A stretch of 64,000 nt of DNA from Siphonodentalium dalli (Eukaryota > Mollusca > Scaphopoda > Gadilida > Siphonodentaliidae), in the NCBI GenBank assembly GCA_032622095.1, contig CP136066.1, positions 227,484,961 through 227,548,960 of the forward strand, read 5' to 3'. A program made the translations under genes and the position numbers. The notes under the pieces were generated by a model, which did not search any database, had not been told where the DNA came from, and saw nothing but the letters and a program-made list of their open reading frames with translations. Position 1 is the stretch's first letter. Each line of letters opens with the position of its first letter. This document shows positions 44,581-56,742 of this stretch, piece by piece.

Positions 44581-44872
44581 CGATTGGATAGAGAAAGATA
44601 CTTAATCGGGTTTCACGATTAGATAGCGAAAGATACTTAATCGGGTTTCACGATTAGATAGCGAAAGATACTTAATCGGGTTTCACGATTAGATAGCGAA
44701 AGATACTGCATCGGGTTTCACGATTAGATAGCGAAAGATACTTAATCGGGATTCACGATTAGATAGGGAAAGATACTTAATCGGGTTTCACGATTGGATA
44801 GAGAAAGATCCTTAATCGGGTATCACGATTAGATAGCGAAAGATACTTAATCGGGGTTCACCATTAGATAGT
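44581..44872. repeat. 35-bp tandem repeat, about 8 copies
   Basis: Units of 35 bp with gatagcgaaagatacttaat and cgggtttcacgatta. Central units are nearly identical and the outer units more diverged, as expected from unequal exchange. Confidence 0.95.
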
Positions 44873-45089
44873 GATTGATATTAAATCTCAATAACACGTG
44901 GCACGCGATGTTAGAATTGAGACCAGGATTATTGACGAAATAACGGAGCCATTAAAGAACGTATGCATTAGAGGATGTAGATAGTATGGATTGACCACTA
45001 TGTTTGTTATACGGTGTCTTTTCAAACAATAATCATTTTAGGTAGATACCTCCTTTGGTAGGAGAATCGGGCCCCCTGTTGGCGTATGG

Positions 45090-45260
45090 TGATCCCTACT
45101 CTGCCTAACTCAGCAATTTGGCATTCTTTGATCAAATTATGTAATCGTACAATAGCACGGGATCTCCGAGCATGAGTTGTTTCAACCACAGAAATCCCGT
45201 GCAAAATAATATCCGTACTCAGCAGTGCGACATTCTTTGATGTTACCGCGACATTTATTA
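45090..45260. repeat. Dispersed repeat, inverted relative of 58557-58745
   Basis: Shares gacattctttgatgttaccg (as complement) and two cccgtgcaaaa-like cores with 58557-58745 in opposite orientation. Inside it the cacggga core occurs twice. No coding capacity is seen. Confidence 0.7.
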
Positions 45261-47262
45261 TGCTGTATATAACGTCGTTATTTCAATGCACACGAAACAT
45301 TACGTTGTAGTTTTGGCGCTTTGATTTCAAATGGTTACGCTGTACTGGTAACACACTGACCCGCTTTTTCACCAGTATTCTGTTTAACCCCCCGAACTCC
45401 CGTTGCAGCCGGATTTTTGATGACATTGCTACTGACTTTTGGTACATGTATGAATCAAACAGATCATCTGCACGGGGAATGAGTCCGTGGGATGGACCCG
45501 CAGCTGGCCTGGCAGAAACCCTGCATGATCGCACGATGTTCCAGGCATGTGGTAATTCTCAGAATCGCACTAGTGCAATCTGTCGACGGAACTATTTCAT
45601 TCAGTGTTGTTAGACTGGCTCTCGCCCTTACTATTTTTCAACTTTTCAATGCAAGGGCGACAACCTACTTGCCGAAATCGCAGCGCGCTGATTGAGTTAT
45701 ATTTTTGGAAAATCTGGGAAAACCCAATTAACGCCTTTGAGTGGGTCAAGATGGGTCATGGATTCGTCAAGATCCAGACACTCATGCGGTTCTATCTATT
45801 TATGTGTGGCTGCTGTGGCATACGTGCATTAGGAATTTAGGATAGTATGACATGGTTGTATTTCTCATCCTTAACATACGCCAACAACGGGCAGTAATTA
45901 CCACATTAGAATATACTCTTTTAAATGTGTGATATGTAGTGGTATAAGCAATACAACACCAGTACTGGTACCGCGGTTCCAATGCAGTACCGGTACCGAC
46001 TACATTGGTACCGGCGGTACTTTGACAAGCCTGTCTCAGATTTGCATCATGAAAAGAAGTGATTCTTTGCTTGCTACTTTAAACAGTTTTATTACATCAT
46101 GTGGTTTAGAAATACCTGCAGCCTACTAACTATTCAATTATACATGTACACTTATACATGTACAAATGTGAAATATCAAAACATTCTATAGAATATGAGG
46201 CAAAGTTTACTGCAAATTGATTACATGGTTTTCTAAAACCTGACAGTTCATTGCAATGTTGTTGCATTTCATTAATAGATTTACAGTCATAGGTCACACT
46301 AATTAAATTAGAACAACTTTAGTGAAATAATTTATTGGTATTGTAATGTACATGTACATGTATTAATCTTGATAAATGCTGGAATGTTGAACAATGTTTG
46401 AAATTAGGATTGAATTTGCTTCATTTCATTCAAAAGAAATAATTCACATCTGGTTCCAACATAAATAATTGTAATCTAGTTTGGACTAATACTAGTACCA
46501 TGCTCCTATCATGATGTCCTCCGTTTAATATCCAGTTACTCTTCTCTATTCTATTAACATGCAATCGCCAATTTTGATGGGATTTTGACAAAATTTTATA
46601 CATATGGTTACTTTCGTCCACTGAGTGTTTATGACAGGTCAAATCGTGACCCCGACCTGAACTTGACCTTCAAAATGATCAATTCAACATCAAATTGGTT
46701 AAAACCGGATGGATTTCGACGGGCACGTTTGTCGGGTACTTTTGTCCGGGCAGTGTTTTGGACTGGTGAAATCGTGACCCCACTTGACATTGACCTTCAA
46801 AATGGACAATTCAAGGTCAAAGCCCGGACGAAGTCGGGTCACATTCTAGTTACTTATATTTACAAATAGCTGAGTCAACTTGCAGTTTAAAAGGGAATTT
46901 AATGCAATAAGTTATAATGGTATTCTCATAGCTCATTGCAAGTCGCGTCTACACAATATGGACACATGTAGGGGTTTGCTTACAACGTCACATGACATAC
47001 AAATTTCGACCAACCAACATTCTGCTTTCACAGTGCGAAACTGCGAATTCATGTGTTAATAAATATTTCTTAACCCTTTCATGACTGGAGATGCGCTGGT
47101 GGAAATTTAAAGGTCATGTGCCAGTGCATTCTCTCATACCGATACATGAACAATACATGTGACTCTCTCATAGGGAGCCTCGTATACATGTAACAGTCAG
47201 ATGAGCTTAATCTGATACTCCTACATGTATGCCAGTCTATGAGTTATCTTTTTCTTTTTTTT
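45261..47262. other. Non-coding with small repeats
   Basis: Contains a ggtacc/accggt palindromic cluster (45958-46020) and two related segments near 46645-46685 and 46768-46810 that share the words gtgacccc and ttgaccttcaaaatg. Tacatgta words are frequent near 46140 and 46350. No gene is supported. Confidence 0.45.
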
Positions 47263-48440
47263 AGCTCAACTTTACTTTGTAAAGTTTGAGCTATTGCCAT
47301 GGCTGTGTCGTCCGTGTATGCGTAAGGCGTCAACAATGCAGGCTACATGTCTTACCTTTGGTCGGATCATTATGAAATTTGTCATAGCTGTTGACATCAA
47401 CATTTAGACCAGAATGATTAATTTTGGGGTCATTCTGACAAAAAACATGGCTGCCAGTGGCCATCTTGGATTTCAAAATTTAATCCATTAGCACGGGCTA
47501 CAGGTCGTACTGTTTGTCTGATCATCATGAAATTTGTTATGGATGATAATATCGACATGTAGATGGGAACGAGTGATTTTGGGGTCATTCGGCCCAAAAA
47601 CATGGCCGCGGGCAGCCATCTTGGATTTACTCTTTGTATCACTAAATTCTTTAGAACGGGCTACAGGTCGTACTTTTAGTCTGATCATCATAAAATTTGT
47701 CAAGAATGTTAATAATGACATGTAGATGGGAATGAGTCATTTTGGGGTCATTCGGCCAAAAACATGGCCACCAGCAGCCATCTTGGATTTTACTCTTTGT
47801 ATCACTAAATCCTTCAGTACGGGCTACAGGTCGTACCTTTAGTCTGATCATCATAAAATTTGTCATGGCTGTTGAAATTGGAATATAGATGGGAAAGAGT
47901 CATTTTGGGGTTATTCGGACAAAAAACATGGACGCCAGCGCCCATCCTAGATTAAAAAATTTAATCCATTAGCACGGGCCACAGTTCATACCGTTCGTCT
48001 GATTTGTCATGGATGATAATATTGACATGTACATGTAGATGGGAACGAGTAATTTTGGGGTCATTCGGCTTAAGAACATGGCCGCCAGCAGCCATCTTGG
48101 ATTTTACTCTTTGTATGACTAAATTCTTTAGCACGGGCTGCAGGTCGTACCTTTAGTCTGATCATCATAAAATTTGTCATGGATGTTAAAAATGACATGC
48201 AGATGGGAACAAGTCATTTTGGGGTTATTCGGCCAAAAAACATGGCCGCATGCAGCCATCTTGAATTTTACTCTTTGTATGACTAAATCCGTTAGCACAG
48301 GCTACAGGTCGTACCTTTAGTCTGATCATCATAAAATTGACATGGCTGTTGAAATTGGAATGTAGATGGGAACGAGTCATTTTGGGGTCATTCGGACAAA
48401 TAACATGGCCACCAGCGGCCATCTTGGATTTCAAAATTTA
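47263..48440. repeat. Hairpin-headed tandem repeat, 160-bp units (7 copies)
   Basis: Begins with a hairpin (47263-47275 against 47279-47292, agctcaactttac type), then a gtcgtccgtgt segment. About seven units of roughly 160 bp follow, each with acatggccgccagcagccat, tgatcatcataaaatttgtc and gggaacgagtcattttgggg. Related diverged units occur at 59765-60060. Open frames in it are by-products. Confidence 0.85.
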
Positions 48441-48449
48441 ATCTGGTGG

Positions 48450-49320
48450 CTCACTCCCAGAGCTCTAGTATATTTTATTAAAGGGACATCTCCTACACAG
48501 ATATATACCATTTCCATAAATATGGAATCCGGGGTTACTGGGGACTCGCTTCCCTCATATCATATGGTGTACTTATTGACTTGAAATTGGATAAAAAACC
48601 CAATTTTCATATTATCAGCGTTACTGGGGGGGGGGGGGGGTTGCTTCCTTCATATGGTGGGTCTGTGCCATTTAAAATTAATTCGGGGGGGGGGTGATAT
48701 CAATGCATCTTAATTTTTATTAGTGCAAATGATTTACCATGAAGCGCAAATGATAGATGTTATTTTGCGAAATATTTGCGCTTGATCGTAATTGAATAAT
48801 AAATGTGAAATGGGTCTCCCATACATGAAATGTAAATCAATTGGGCTTAAGTGCAAATAATTACACTAAAGCGGAATTATTGCGCTTAAGCGCAATTCAT
48901 GGTTATATGTAACAAAACGCCACTGGTGAATAAATAGGTTTCTCCATAACATGGCATTAACTCCTATTGACATGTCACCTCTTGGTTTCATTGGGTTGGA
49001 TGGGTAGGGAGCTAGCCCAACTTCTCTATCAAAATGGCTAACTCGCAATAGTATCACATTCTGTTTTAGTTGGAGCAACTTGTGATAGTAATATATTATC
49101 TTCGGTATATATTAGTTGGGGCTACTAGTACTTGCAATAGCATTACTTTCTGAATTAGTAGGGGCGACATTGATTTTCTTAAATTTTTAAGTATACAGGC
49201 ACACCATATGAGGGAAGCAAGCCCTCGGTGACACCACATTCACACTATATGATAATGGAAATACTACAGATTTGTGCAAGAGATGCTGATTTAAAAGGTA
49301 AAAACTAGAGCTCCAGGACT
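48450..49320. repeat. Inverted-repeat segment with G runs
   Basis: Arms of about 115 bases, 48450-48565 and 49203-49320, share gctctagt, tttccat and cgcttccctcatat-like blocks in opposite orientation. Between them are two poly(G) runs (about 48625-48640 and 48686-48694) and gcgcttaag-type words near 48840-48895. Confidence 0.65.
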
Positions 49321-49702
49321 GAGACACCAAAGCTCCAGTAATTACACACCATTTTTGGACAGGGATGCTGATAATATGAAAATAGGGTTTTTTTCCCCGA
49401 TTTGAGCTTTTCCGATAAATGGCAACAAGCCATATTTCCGACTAAATCCTGAAAAGTTACGCATAATTCTGCTGTGGTTAAGAAGTCGATTAATTAGAGC
49501 ATTACGGTATGAGGTAAGAAAGCCCTCATCCAGTGACACTGCATGCATGTATAGGATATTACCATAGTAAAGGCTAAAATATGTGCAAAAATACATTAAA
49601 ACATTACACAAAACTGACTAGATTTCCGGAAAGGCAACATCAATTCTTTGGATAGAGGAATGCTGATAATATGTTATTAGGGATTCTCCTTGTTGAACAC
49701 AT
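49321..49702. other. Non-coding, nothing definite
   Basis: Contains a further diverged gaggtaagaaagccctc-like piece (near 49511) of the neighbouring repeat. No gene is seen. Confidence 0.35.
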
Positions 49703-51092
49703 ACTCACAGTAGTCCAAGTCTTCTTGTACTAAAATCAGCTAAGATATTTGGATGGCGATTTGCTGTTTTTAGTCCAAGCCCGTCCTATATGCTCTCTTA
49801 TGACAGGACTTACGCCCAAGATCTGTGTTGGGAATTTGTGGTATATTTTACTCGATTTACCTAGCAAATCAATACATGATGCTATATACATGGAAAGGCT
49901 TACATATTATGGTCATAATGGTGTATAATAATCTAACTTTAATGTTAAATTACACATAGAATATTCCGGTTGATTGCCACAAACATCGATTTGTTGCTCT
50001 GTTTGTTTACGTTTTAACCGAAAGCCGAAGTGGTCCGAATAAGTTCGGCATAATCCGCTGTTTGTTCTGGGAATTCTACTTTCCTTTTCTATATATAGCG
50101 CGGGTTTTCCGAACAAAATGGAGAAAACCGATCGCCCGAAAGTTCAGTTTCATATGTGCTTTGAGAACAATTCCCACACTAAAAACTTAATGACATTATG
50201 GAGGAGCAGAACGGTACATGTAGTTTTGTTGACAATTTACGCAAGCAACTTGTCAAAATTGAAGCAAATTAGAACTCTTGTGTCTGACTTGCCATGCGTG
50301 TGATGTGCATTTTGCCATGTGTGTTGATAAAATAATCGGAGAACCGAATCACACAGTTTCGAAATATAGTTCTTCCGTTTTAGTGGGACTTTTCAAACTT
50401 AAGGTTCAAAATTTATACAAATTTTATTTGATTTTTTGTGTGCTTAACAAGAGCAGTATTTTGCCCTGTTCGCATAGTATATATCTTAATTTCGCGGAAG
50501 TCCACCAAATATGGGTGAAATGTACCACCATATAAGGCATACTATTTATTCTAATGCTCGTTGTGTTAACACTGTTTTAAACTTTGAGAGGGTTGTAATT
50601 CCCGTAATTTATTTAGTGTATTACATTTATATCTCCAATGTTCAATTAATCTATTTATTATTTTATTTATTGACACACATATTTACGATTACGATTACAA
50701 TGGAGAATTCATCGTATTGTTGTCCAAAATCTACGGAATATTTTCAACGGAAAATGCCGAACACAGTTCGCGAGGTCAACCGAGTTCGCATACTTTAAAA
50801 AATTTGTAAACATTGAGGTAAATGTCTCTTTTCGCATTCAATTATCGCTTTCAATTCACAACTGATGGGTTTCAGATCAAATAGCATGTCTTCTGCGGAA
50901 AATATCAGTTTATTGTCGCAATTGTGATATTTTATTTCATATAATTGTGGTTTTATTTGAGCGGGTCACTAACGCTTAAGTCCTGTCATAAGAGAGCATA
51001 TACATGTAGGACGGGCTTGGACTAAAAACAGCAAATCGCCATCCAAATATCTTAGCTGATTTTAGTACAAGAAGACTTGGACTAACTCACAG
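49703..51092. mobile_element. Non-autonomous DNA transposon, about 105-bp TIRs and 8-bp TSD
   Basis: TIRs 49711-49812 and 50977-51084 are near-perfect complements, beginning tagtccaagtcttcttgtac, with one short insertion in the right arm. They are flanked by identical 8-bp actcacag at 49703-49710 and 51085-51092. An 8-bp duplication is typical of hAT, P and Merlin elements. The interior (1.16 kb) has small frames such as MEKTDRPKVQFHM at 50118 but no transposase that I recognise. Confidence 0.88.
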
Positions 51093-51356
51093 TTGACTGT
51101 TGAGTACAGGTCAAAATTAGCCCAATGCTCATCTTGTGTTGCTAGGTGATACACCAGGTAATGCTAATAGTTTATGGGTAGGTTAGATAGTAGTCACAAT
51201 TACACTTAACCCTTTACCCAAAAAAATGGCCAAAACGCCTGAATAAACTTCAACCGCCTAGAATATCTTAGGTATGTCTCAATAACACCATACAACTATG
51301 GATATCATTGGAACTGGTTCCTTGACCACATTGTGATGGTTACAGTTTTACCCTGT

Positions 51357-51425
51357 GCCAATGCATTCTCTTATATATGCGAGTCGACCATAGATCGCCT
51401 CGCATATATAAGAGAATGCATTGGC
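51357..51425. repeat. Perfect 27-bp stem hairpin
   Basis: Arms 51357-51383 and 51399-51425 are exact complements with a 15-base loop. The stem contains ctcttatatatgcgag. Confidence 0.95.
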
Positions 51426-51603
51426 CTAAAAAAATAATCTTTTTTAACAATTTTTTCTTACATTCTTTAACAATTTTATAATTTTTTCTTACATTCTTTA
51501 ACAATTTTATAATTTTTTCTTATATTTTTTAACAATTTTTATAATATTTTTCTACATTCTTTGACAATTTTATCATTTTTAATATGTGTTAAGCCAATGC
51601 GTT

Positions 51604-51650
51604 CTCTAATATATGCGAGGCGACCAATGGTCGACTCGCATATATAAGAG
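51604..51650. repeat. Second, related hairpin
   Basis: Arms 51604-51619 and 51635-51650 pair with one mismatch and share the tatatatgcgag stem of the hairpin at 51357. The loop contains an inner cgacc-aat-ggtcg stem. The two hairpins are separated by an AT-rich array of about 35-bp units. Confidence 0.88.
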
Positions 51651-52680
51651 GACTAGCAGTGTTACCCGGCGTTGCCCAGGTTAATGCGATGAGAAACCCT
51701 CTGTATGATGCGGATATTTGTTGGGGATAGATAATGCTCTTGCTTAAAAGTGTTACACGTTTTCTCATAAAAGGTATATTCAAATAGCATCATAAAACAT
51801 GATTATTACAGTCATGGGATATAAGTAGTGGCTCACCTTGTCAATTTTCATACTGTTTGTCGCGATTAATCTGTTCCAACAATAATGAAGTATGTATTTT
51901 TATACAACTGCGTATACATTATACGTTATAATACGATACATGAACATCACAAACACATTAGTTCGATAACAGATGATAATTGGGTTTTAAATATTAAGAT
52001 GTATCAATCAATTTAGTGGGTTGGACTAAGTTATCGAGGACACCTGGCTATCTACATGAAGATACAGATGTTTCATAAAACAATGTTCTCTGTTTAAACG
52101 AAATGTTGATGCGCATAAATATTAGCTACATGTGCCAGGCACAGAGCGAGATTTTGAGTTGTAATGTCAGTCGAGGAATCTGTTATAAAACTCTTGTCAT
52201 ATGTCCAGTATTGGGAAGATCCTGAAAAGTCTTATGCTACTAACTGCATTTTCTTGTATATCAGAAGAAACTATATTTGACTGCACACTGTGACCACTAT
52301 TTTTGAATAGGCCTCCCATATCTCTAGACAAATGGTAACTTTTTTGTGGAAACTGTGTTGAATGGAACAGACTCAATTTTGTTATTATATATATGCAATC
52401 CTCTGACGGTTCGGGGTCTCTCAGTTTGCACGAATATATGTATCTCTTCAATAGAATGATAAATATACGTTTAATGCTTCTTCTATGAATCTCTTTTTGC
52501 TACCTCATTTTGTGAATGCACTGATTGCTATTCCCATATAAATATGACAGTTAAGAAGATATAATTGTTCAAGTGACTTAAGTGAATCACCATACATGTA
52601 TGTCGGGATTGTGAAATGTGAACGTCCAAAACTACTTAAAATGATATGGAGATGGCCTGTGTGACTGTATATAACTTACA
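51651..52680. other. Non-coding, nothing seen
   Basis: AT-rich. A minus-strand frame at 52197-52451 has no recognisable motif. No RNA gene is seen. Confidence 0.4.
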
Positions 52681-52689
52681 TGTGGATAA

Positions 52690-54880
52690 AGGCGAATAGC
52701 AATCTCATCAAGGAAAGTACATATCCGCTCGCCATCCGCGACGCAAACGACGCCAAATGTGATTTAATTCATGGTATATCATTAGAGAAAAACGTGTATG
52801 AATTCGGTGGAAATTGGTGCCCAATAAATTTGTACCAGCGTTTGCCTCTTTGGACATATTTAAACCACTACCATTAGACTCATGGGTGCATGATATACTG
52901 GCGATGATTATATATATGTTTGGTGTAATCAGCAACTAAACAAATTCTGAGAATGGTTATGACGCATATCTCTCACCCAACGACACCATTTTGACGTTTT
53001 TAAATCACACGATGACATTCCTCGTATCATAGAGAAGAATAATATATCAAATAGTTTATTAAATCAATTGTTGATGCAACGCTGACCCGAACAACGCCAT
53101 ATTGCGAACGTGATTATGTATTCGTTATGTGGAAATCGGCGACAAAAACTATTTCACGATATATTTTTAATTTTGCCGACCTCCCCATTTTATTTCCCTG
53201 ACACCAACAGCGTCATTTTAGAATTTTTTTTACCCTCACCCTTATCTTACTTGTAAACTTGTAAACAGTCACCCCTCTTAGAACGCCTTGGTGCCATCTC
53301 GATTGTACAGCGTGAAGTTATATATAGAACGCACAGACAGACAAAAAGACAGACAGACAGACAGACAGACAGCACGATTTGATTTCTTGTATCATTTGAG
53401 AAGAACGTGTCTGAATTTGATGGTAATTAGTACTAAACATATTTTGTATCAGTCTTGGTGACCCTCCCGTCCCTATTTCAGTCTCAAGTTGCACACACTA
53501 AGACTCATTAGAGATTAGAGATGCATATATATGAAATTGGTGAAAATTGGCGAATATACAAATTCGTATTAAATTTAAGGTCCCCATATCTCTCTCACCC
53601 ATAGGGCACAAATTTGGTGTATCACAGAGAAGAATATGTATCAATCTGGTGGAAATCGGCACTAAACATATAGATATAATTTGTTGTGTCCCTCTTATCT
53701 GTATACACCACTGACTCGAATGGCCCAACTTATGACATCCTTAAACCACACGATTATACTCCTGATATCATGGAGATGATTATTTATAAGTTTGGTGATA
53801 AACGGCGACTAAACAATTTTTTTGGTATCAAATTTGATGCCAAAACACACCCCATCTCTCAAACAAACTGCATCACCATGGCGTCTTTAAATCACACGAT
53901 TAGATTCGTCGTATCTTGGATAAGAACGTGCAATTTGGTGGAAATTGGCGCAGAAAAATTGAGCATCAATTTTGGTGGCCCTGTCCCTTTCAATGCAACC
54001 CTGACTCGAATGAGGCCACATTTGACAGATATAAGCAACACCATTAGACTCCTCATACCATGGGGATGATTTTGTATAAGTGTGGTGGCAATCGGCGACT
54101 AAACCAATTATCAAATTTAGTGCCCACCCTCCAAATCTCTCAACCAAAAGACAACAATTTGGCGTTGTTAAAGCGTACAATTTGATTCCTTGTATAATGA
54201 AGAAGAATATATATATCAATTTGGTGGTGATCGGCGCTAAAATTAGTTTTTCAATTTTGGTGCCTCTCTCCCCTTCCGTGAATCCCTGACTCGAACGACG
54301 ACATTTTTAAACCACACCGTTGTTTTTTTTATATCATGGGTTTGGCGTTGTCAAATCGCACAATTAGATTCCTTATATCACGAAGAAGAATATATATGAA
54401 TTTGGTGGAGATCGGCGCTAAAATTAGTTTTTCAATTTTGGTGCCCCTCTCCCCTTCCGTGCATCCCTGACTCGAACGACGCCACATTTAAACCACACCG
54501 TTGGTTTTTTCATATCATGGGGATGATTATATATAAGTTTGGTGGAAATCGGCGACAGAAAAAAAATCTGCCCCTCCCCCTTCCGGACACCCCTGACGCA
54601 AACGGCGCGACTTTTGTCATATTTAAATCACACCATTAGATTCCTCATATCATGGGGATCATTATATATAAGTTTGGTGACCATCGGCGACAATTTGTTT
54701 TCCGCCCCTCCCCATTTTCTGCCCCTGACAACAACGGCGTCACTTTAGAAAATTCTAACCCCGACCATTATCTTTCTCGTAAAAAGCTACTCCTAGTAGA
54801 CCTCTTTGGCATCATCTAGATTGTCCCCTGTGAATTTATATAGAACATAGACAGACAGACAGACAGACAGATATGCGCAA
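52690..54880. repeat. CTGT composite repeat, inverted copy
   Basis: Reverse-oriented relative of 9340-10830: it has ttggtggaaatcggcg and catatcatggggatgatt units of about 120 bp. Its CAGA-type runs lie at about 53332-53372 and 54847-54872. Its ends match in order (gaacgccttggtgccatctc near 53280 against 10790-10810). Units left of 53270 (52690-53260) belong to a further partial copy. Confidence 0.78.
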
Positions 54881-54929
54881 ATATAGATATAGATGCATTG
54901 GCACAGGGCCGTTCTGTTGGGTAAAGGGT

Positions 54930-55035
54930 TAAGCGCAATTGATTGCGCTTAAGCGTATTTAATTACGCTTAAGCGTAAATGCCCTTTTTACGCTTAAGCA
55001 CAATATGTTGTAATTGCGCTTAAGCTTAATTCATT
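54930..55035. repeat. Palindromic gcgcttaagcg array
   Basis: Five or six gcttaagc palindromes within 105 bases, some overlapping as ttaagcgcaat-tg-attgcgcttaa. Similar words occur at 48845-48895. Confidence 0.75.
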
Positions 55036-55075
55036 ATTAAATGTGAATTTGGCCTCCCATAGAAATACCTTATCT

Positions 55076-56385
55076 ATATGCTATAGCGCGCATATCCTAC
55101 AGGTCTGGGTGAACCACCGATCAATCAATAATAGCACGATCGGCCTAAAATAGACCGATCAGGCTAAAATAGACTGATCGGTCTTTCACAGCCAGCTTGA
55201 ATTTTGGATAAAGGAGTAGGCCTACATGTACTCTAAATTGTTATTTCAAGTGAAATAGGCCTCCTATACATGAAACGCTTTAGGTCTAAAAAAAATACAT
55301 TTGTTTCCGCTAACGAGCTGAAAAAAATTAGGGTAGGTAGGTAGACTTAACTTTTTTGTTTTATGTTAACTTTTTTTTTTTCAGTATCTATAAAAATAAT
55401 TGAATAATACTTGTTAATAACCCAAACTATGCACTTCTTAGTCCCAATCAGGTTAACCCAGATGATTGATGAACTTGAAACTCCAATTCAATCTTACATA
55501 TGCTTTAATATTTACATATATACTAGTCTATATACTAATATAGTCTTTGATAATCCTAATATTTCCCATATGGTCTGGCGACAACTGGAGTCAGTCCAGC
55601 ACCACTGCACTGTTCACATATTGGAGTGACCTTCTTGTACCGATCGCTTAATGATGGCTTCACAACCCCACCTTCTCCTCCATATTTAGTGAAGGATCTA
55701 CATGTAGGTATTTTTTGGGGACACCTGAGTTTGGACAATTATATGCCGAAGGCATAACCTGAAGGCTTGAGCGGTTGAATGATATAAACAAACCTGAACT
55801 GAAACTATTTGAAGTTTTCACAGATGAAAGCTAGATAAAGCCAAAAATACTTTATAGTATAATTCCAACTGTTAAACTTAAATCTTTTTGTAAACTTAAA
55901 TTTCTTAATTCAATATACATAAATGTTTTGCGTCTTGTTATGATATGAATTGGGACCTAAATTGAAAAAAAAAATGTTGAATAAAAAAGAAAAAATTGTC
56001 TAATTTTTTTTTTTGCAATGGCAATAAAAAGTTTAGGGTCGGGAGTTTAAAATAGGGTCGGTCGGGTTAGCGGAAACAAACGTCTTTTTTTAGGCCTTAT
56101 CTATATGCTATAGCACGCATATCCTGCAGGTCTGGGTGACGGAACCACTGATCAATCAATAATAGCCCGATCGGGCTAAAATAGATCGATCGATCTTTCA
56201 CAACCAGTCTGAATCTTGGATAAAGGGAGTAGTCCTACTCTAAATTGTTCTTTCAAATGAAATAGGCCTCCAATACATGATACATGAAATGCCTTATCTA
56301 TATGCTATAGCGCGCATATCCTACAGGTCTGGGTGAACCACCGATCAATCAATAATAGCCTGATCGAGCTAAAATAGACCCGTGT
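55076..56385. repeat. Three copies of a 100-bp dispersed repeat, one split by a TIR element
   Basis: Copies begin near 55076, 56100 and 56288 and share ctatatgctatagc, cctacaggtctgggtga and gatcaatcaataatag. The stretch joining the first two is split by the element at 55281-56096. The third joint (56255-56300) shows the uninterrupted arrangement. Confidence 0.8.
55281..56096. mobile_element. TIR element inside a dispersed repeat
   Basis: Ends 55281-55314 and 56066-56096 are complements (gtttccgctaac with an A run before it). The interior has T-rich and AT-rich runs and no transposase. The frame at 55411-55629 is not recognised. The empty site can be seen near 56285. Confidence 0.75.
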
Positions 56386-56484
56386 GTCGAAAAGTGCATT
56401 CTGGCGCTGTTCCGTTTTGAAATTGACTTTCAGTCTCGGAGCTTTCTTTTACACAGGACTGCACCGGACAAAAAGTCGCCCATC

Positions 56485-56742
56485 ATGCATGCTTATTTTA
56501 ATCATGATAAAGCTGCAGGCAGTGCATGGACTTACACGTGTGATGGATGCAACATGGTGTATAAATCGCAAACGTCTGAGGCAACGACCCATCTATGGAA
56601 TCATCTGTTAAAGAAGCATCAACCACATGAAGAGGCTACCCTGCGATTGTTGTTTTGCGTCTTCAAGCTTATAACAACGGGTGTTTCTGAATGCCGATTT
56701 GCAATTATGCATATACATGCAAACTGTAGAAGTTCCTCATGA
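56485..56742 (+). pseudogene. BED-type zinc finger remnant (hAT-transposase-like N-terminus)
   Basis: From the ATG at 56485 the frame reads through SAWTYTCDGCNMVYKSQTS and THLWNHLLKKH. This gives aromatic residues before C-x2-C and an H-x4/5-H end, the BED finger pattern found at the start of hAT transposases and ZBED proteins, where it binds DNA. The matching part covers about 45 residues. No catalytic RNase H-like domain follows; the frame ends within 40 residues. It could also be one exon of a host BED protein. There is no visible link to the 8-bp-TSD element at 49703. Confidence 0.55.

Larger units (their letters stand above)
51205..54932. repeat. Composite repeat region bounded by inverted aaccctttaccca motifs
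   Basis: The 16-base cttaaccctttaccca at 51205-51220 recurs as its complement at 54917-54932. Just inside each end is a ccctgtgccaatgcat motif. The region contains two hairpins, an AT-rich tandem repeat (51430-51590) and the inverted copy of the CTGT composite repeat. It may be one large element or two related termini by chance. Confidence 0.55.

Noticed and set aside
46585-48584. Frames over the 160-bp repeat units
   Set aside because: The same peptide pieces recur in each unit in changing frames, as expected of non-coding tandem repeats.
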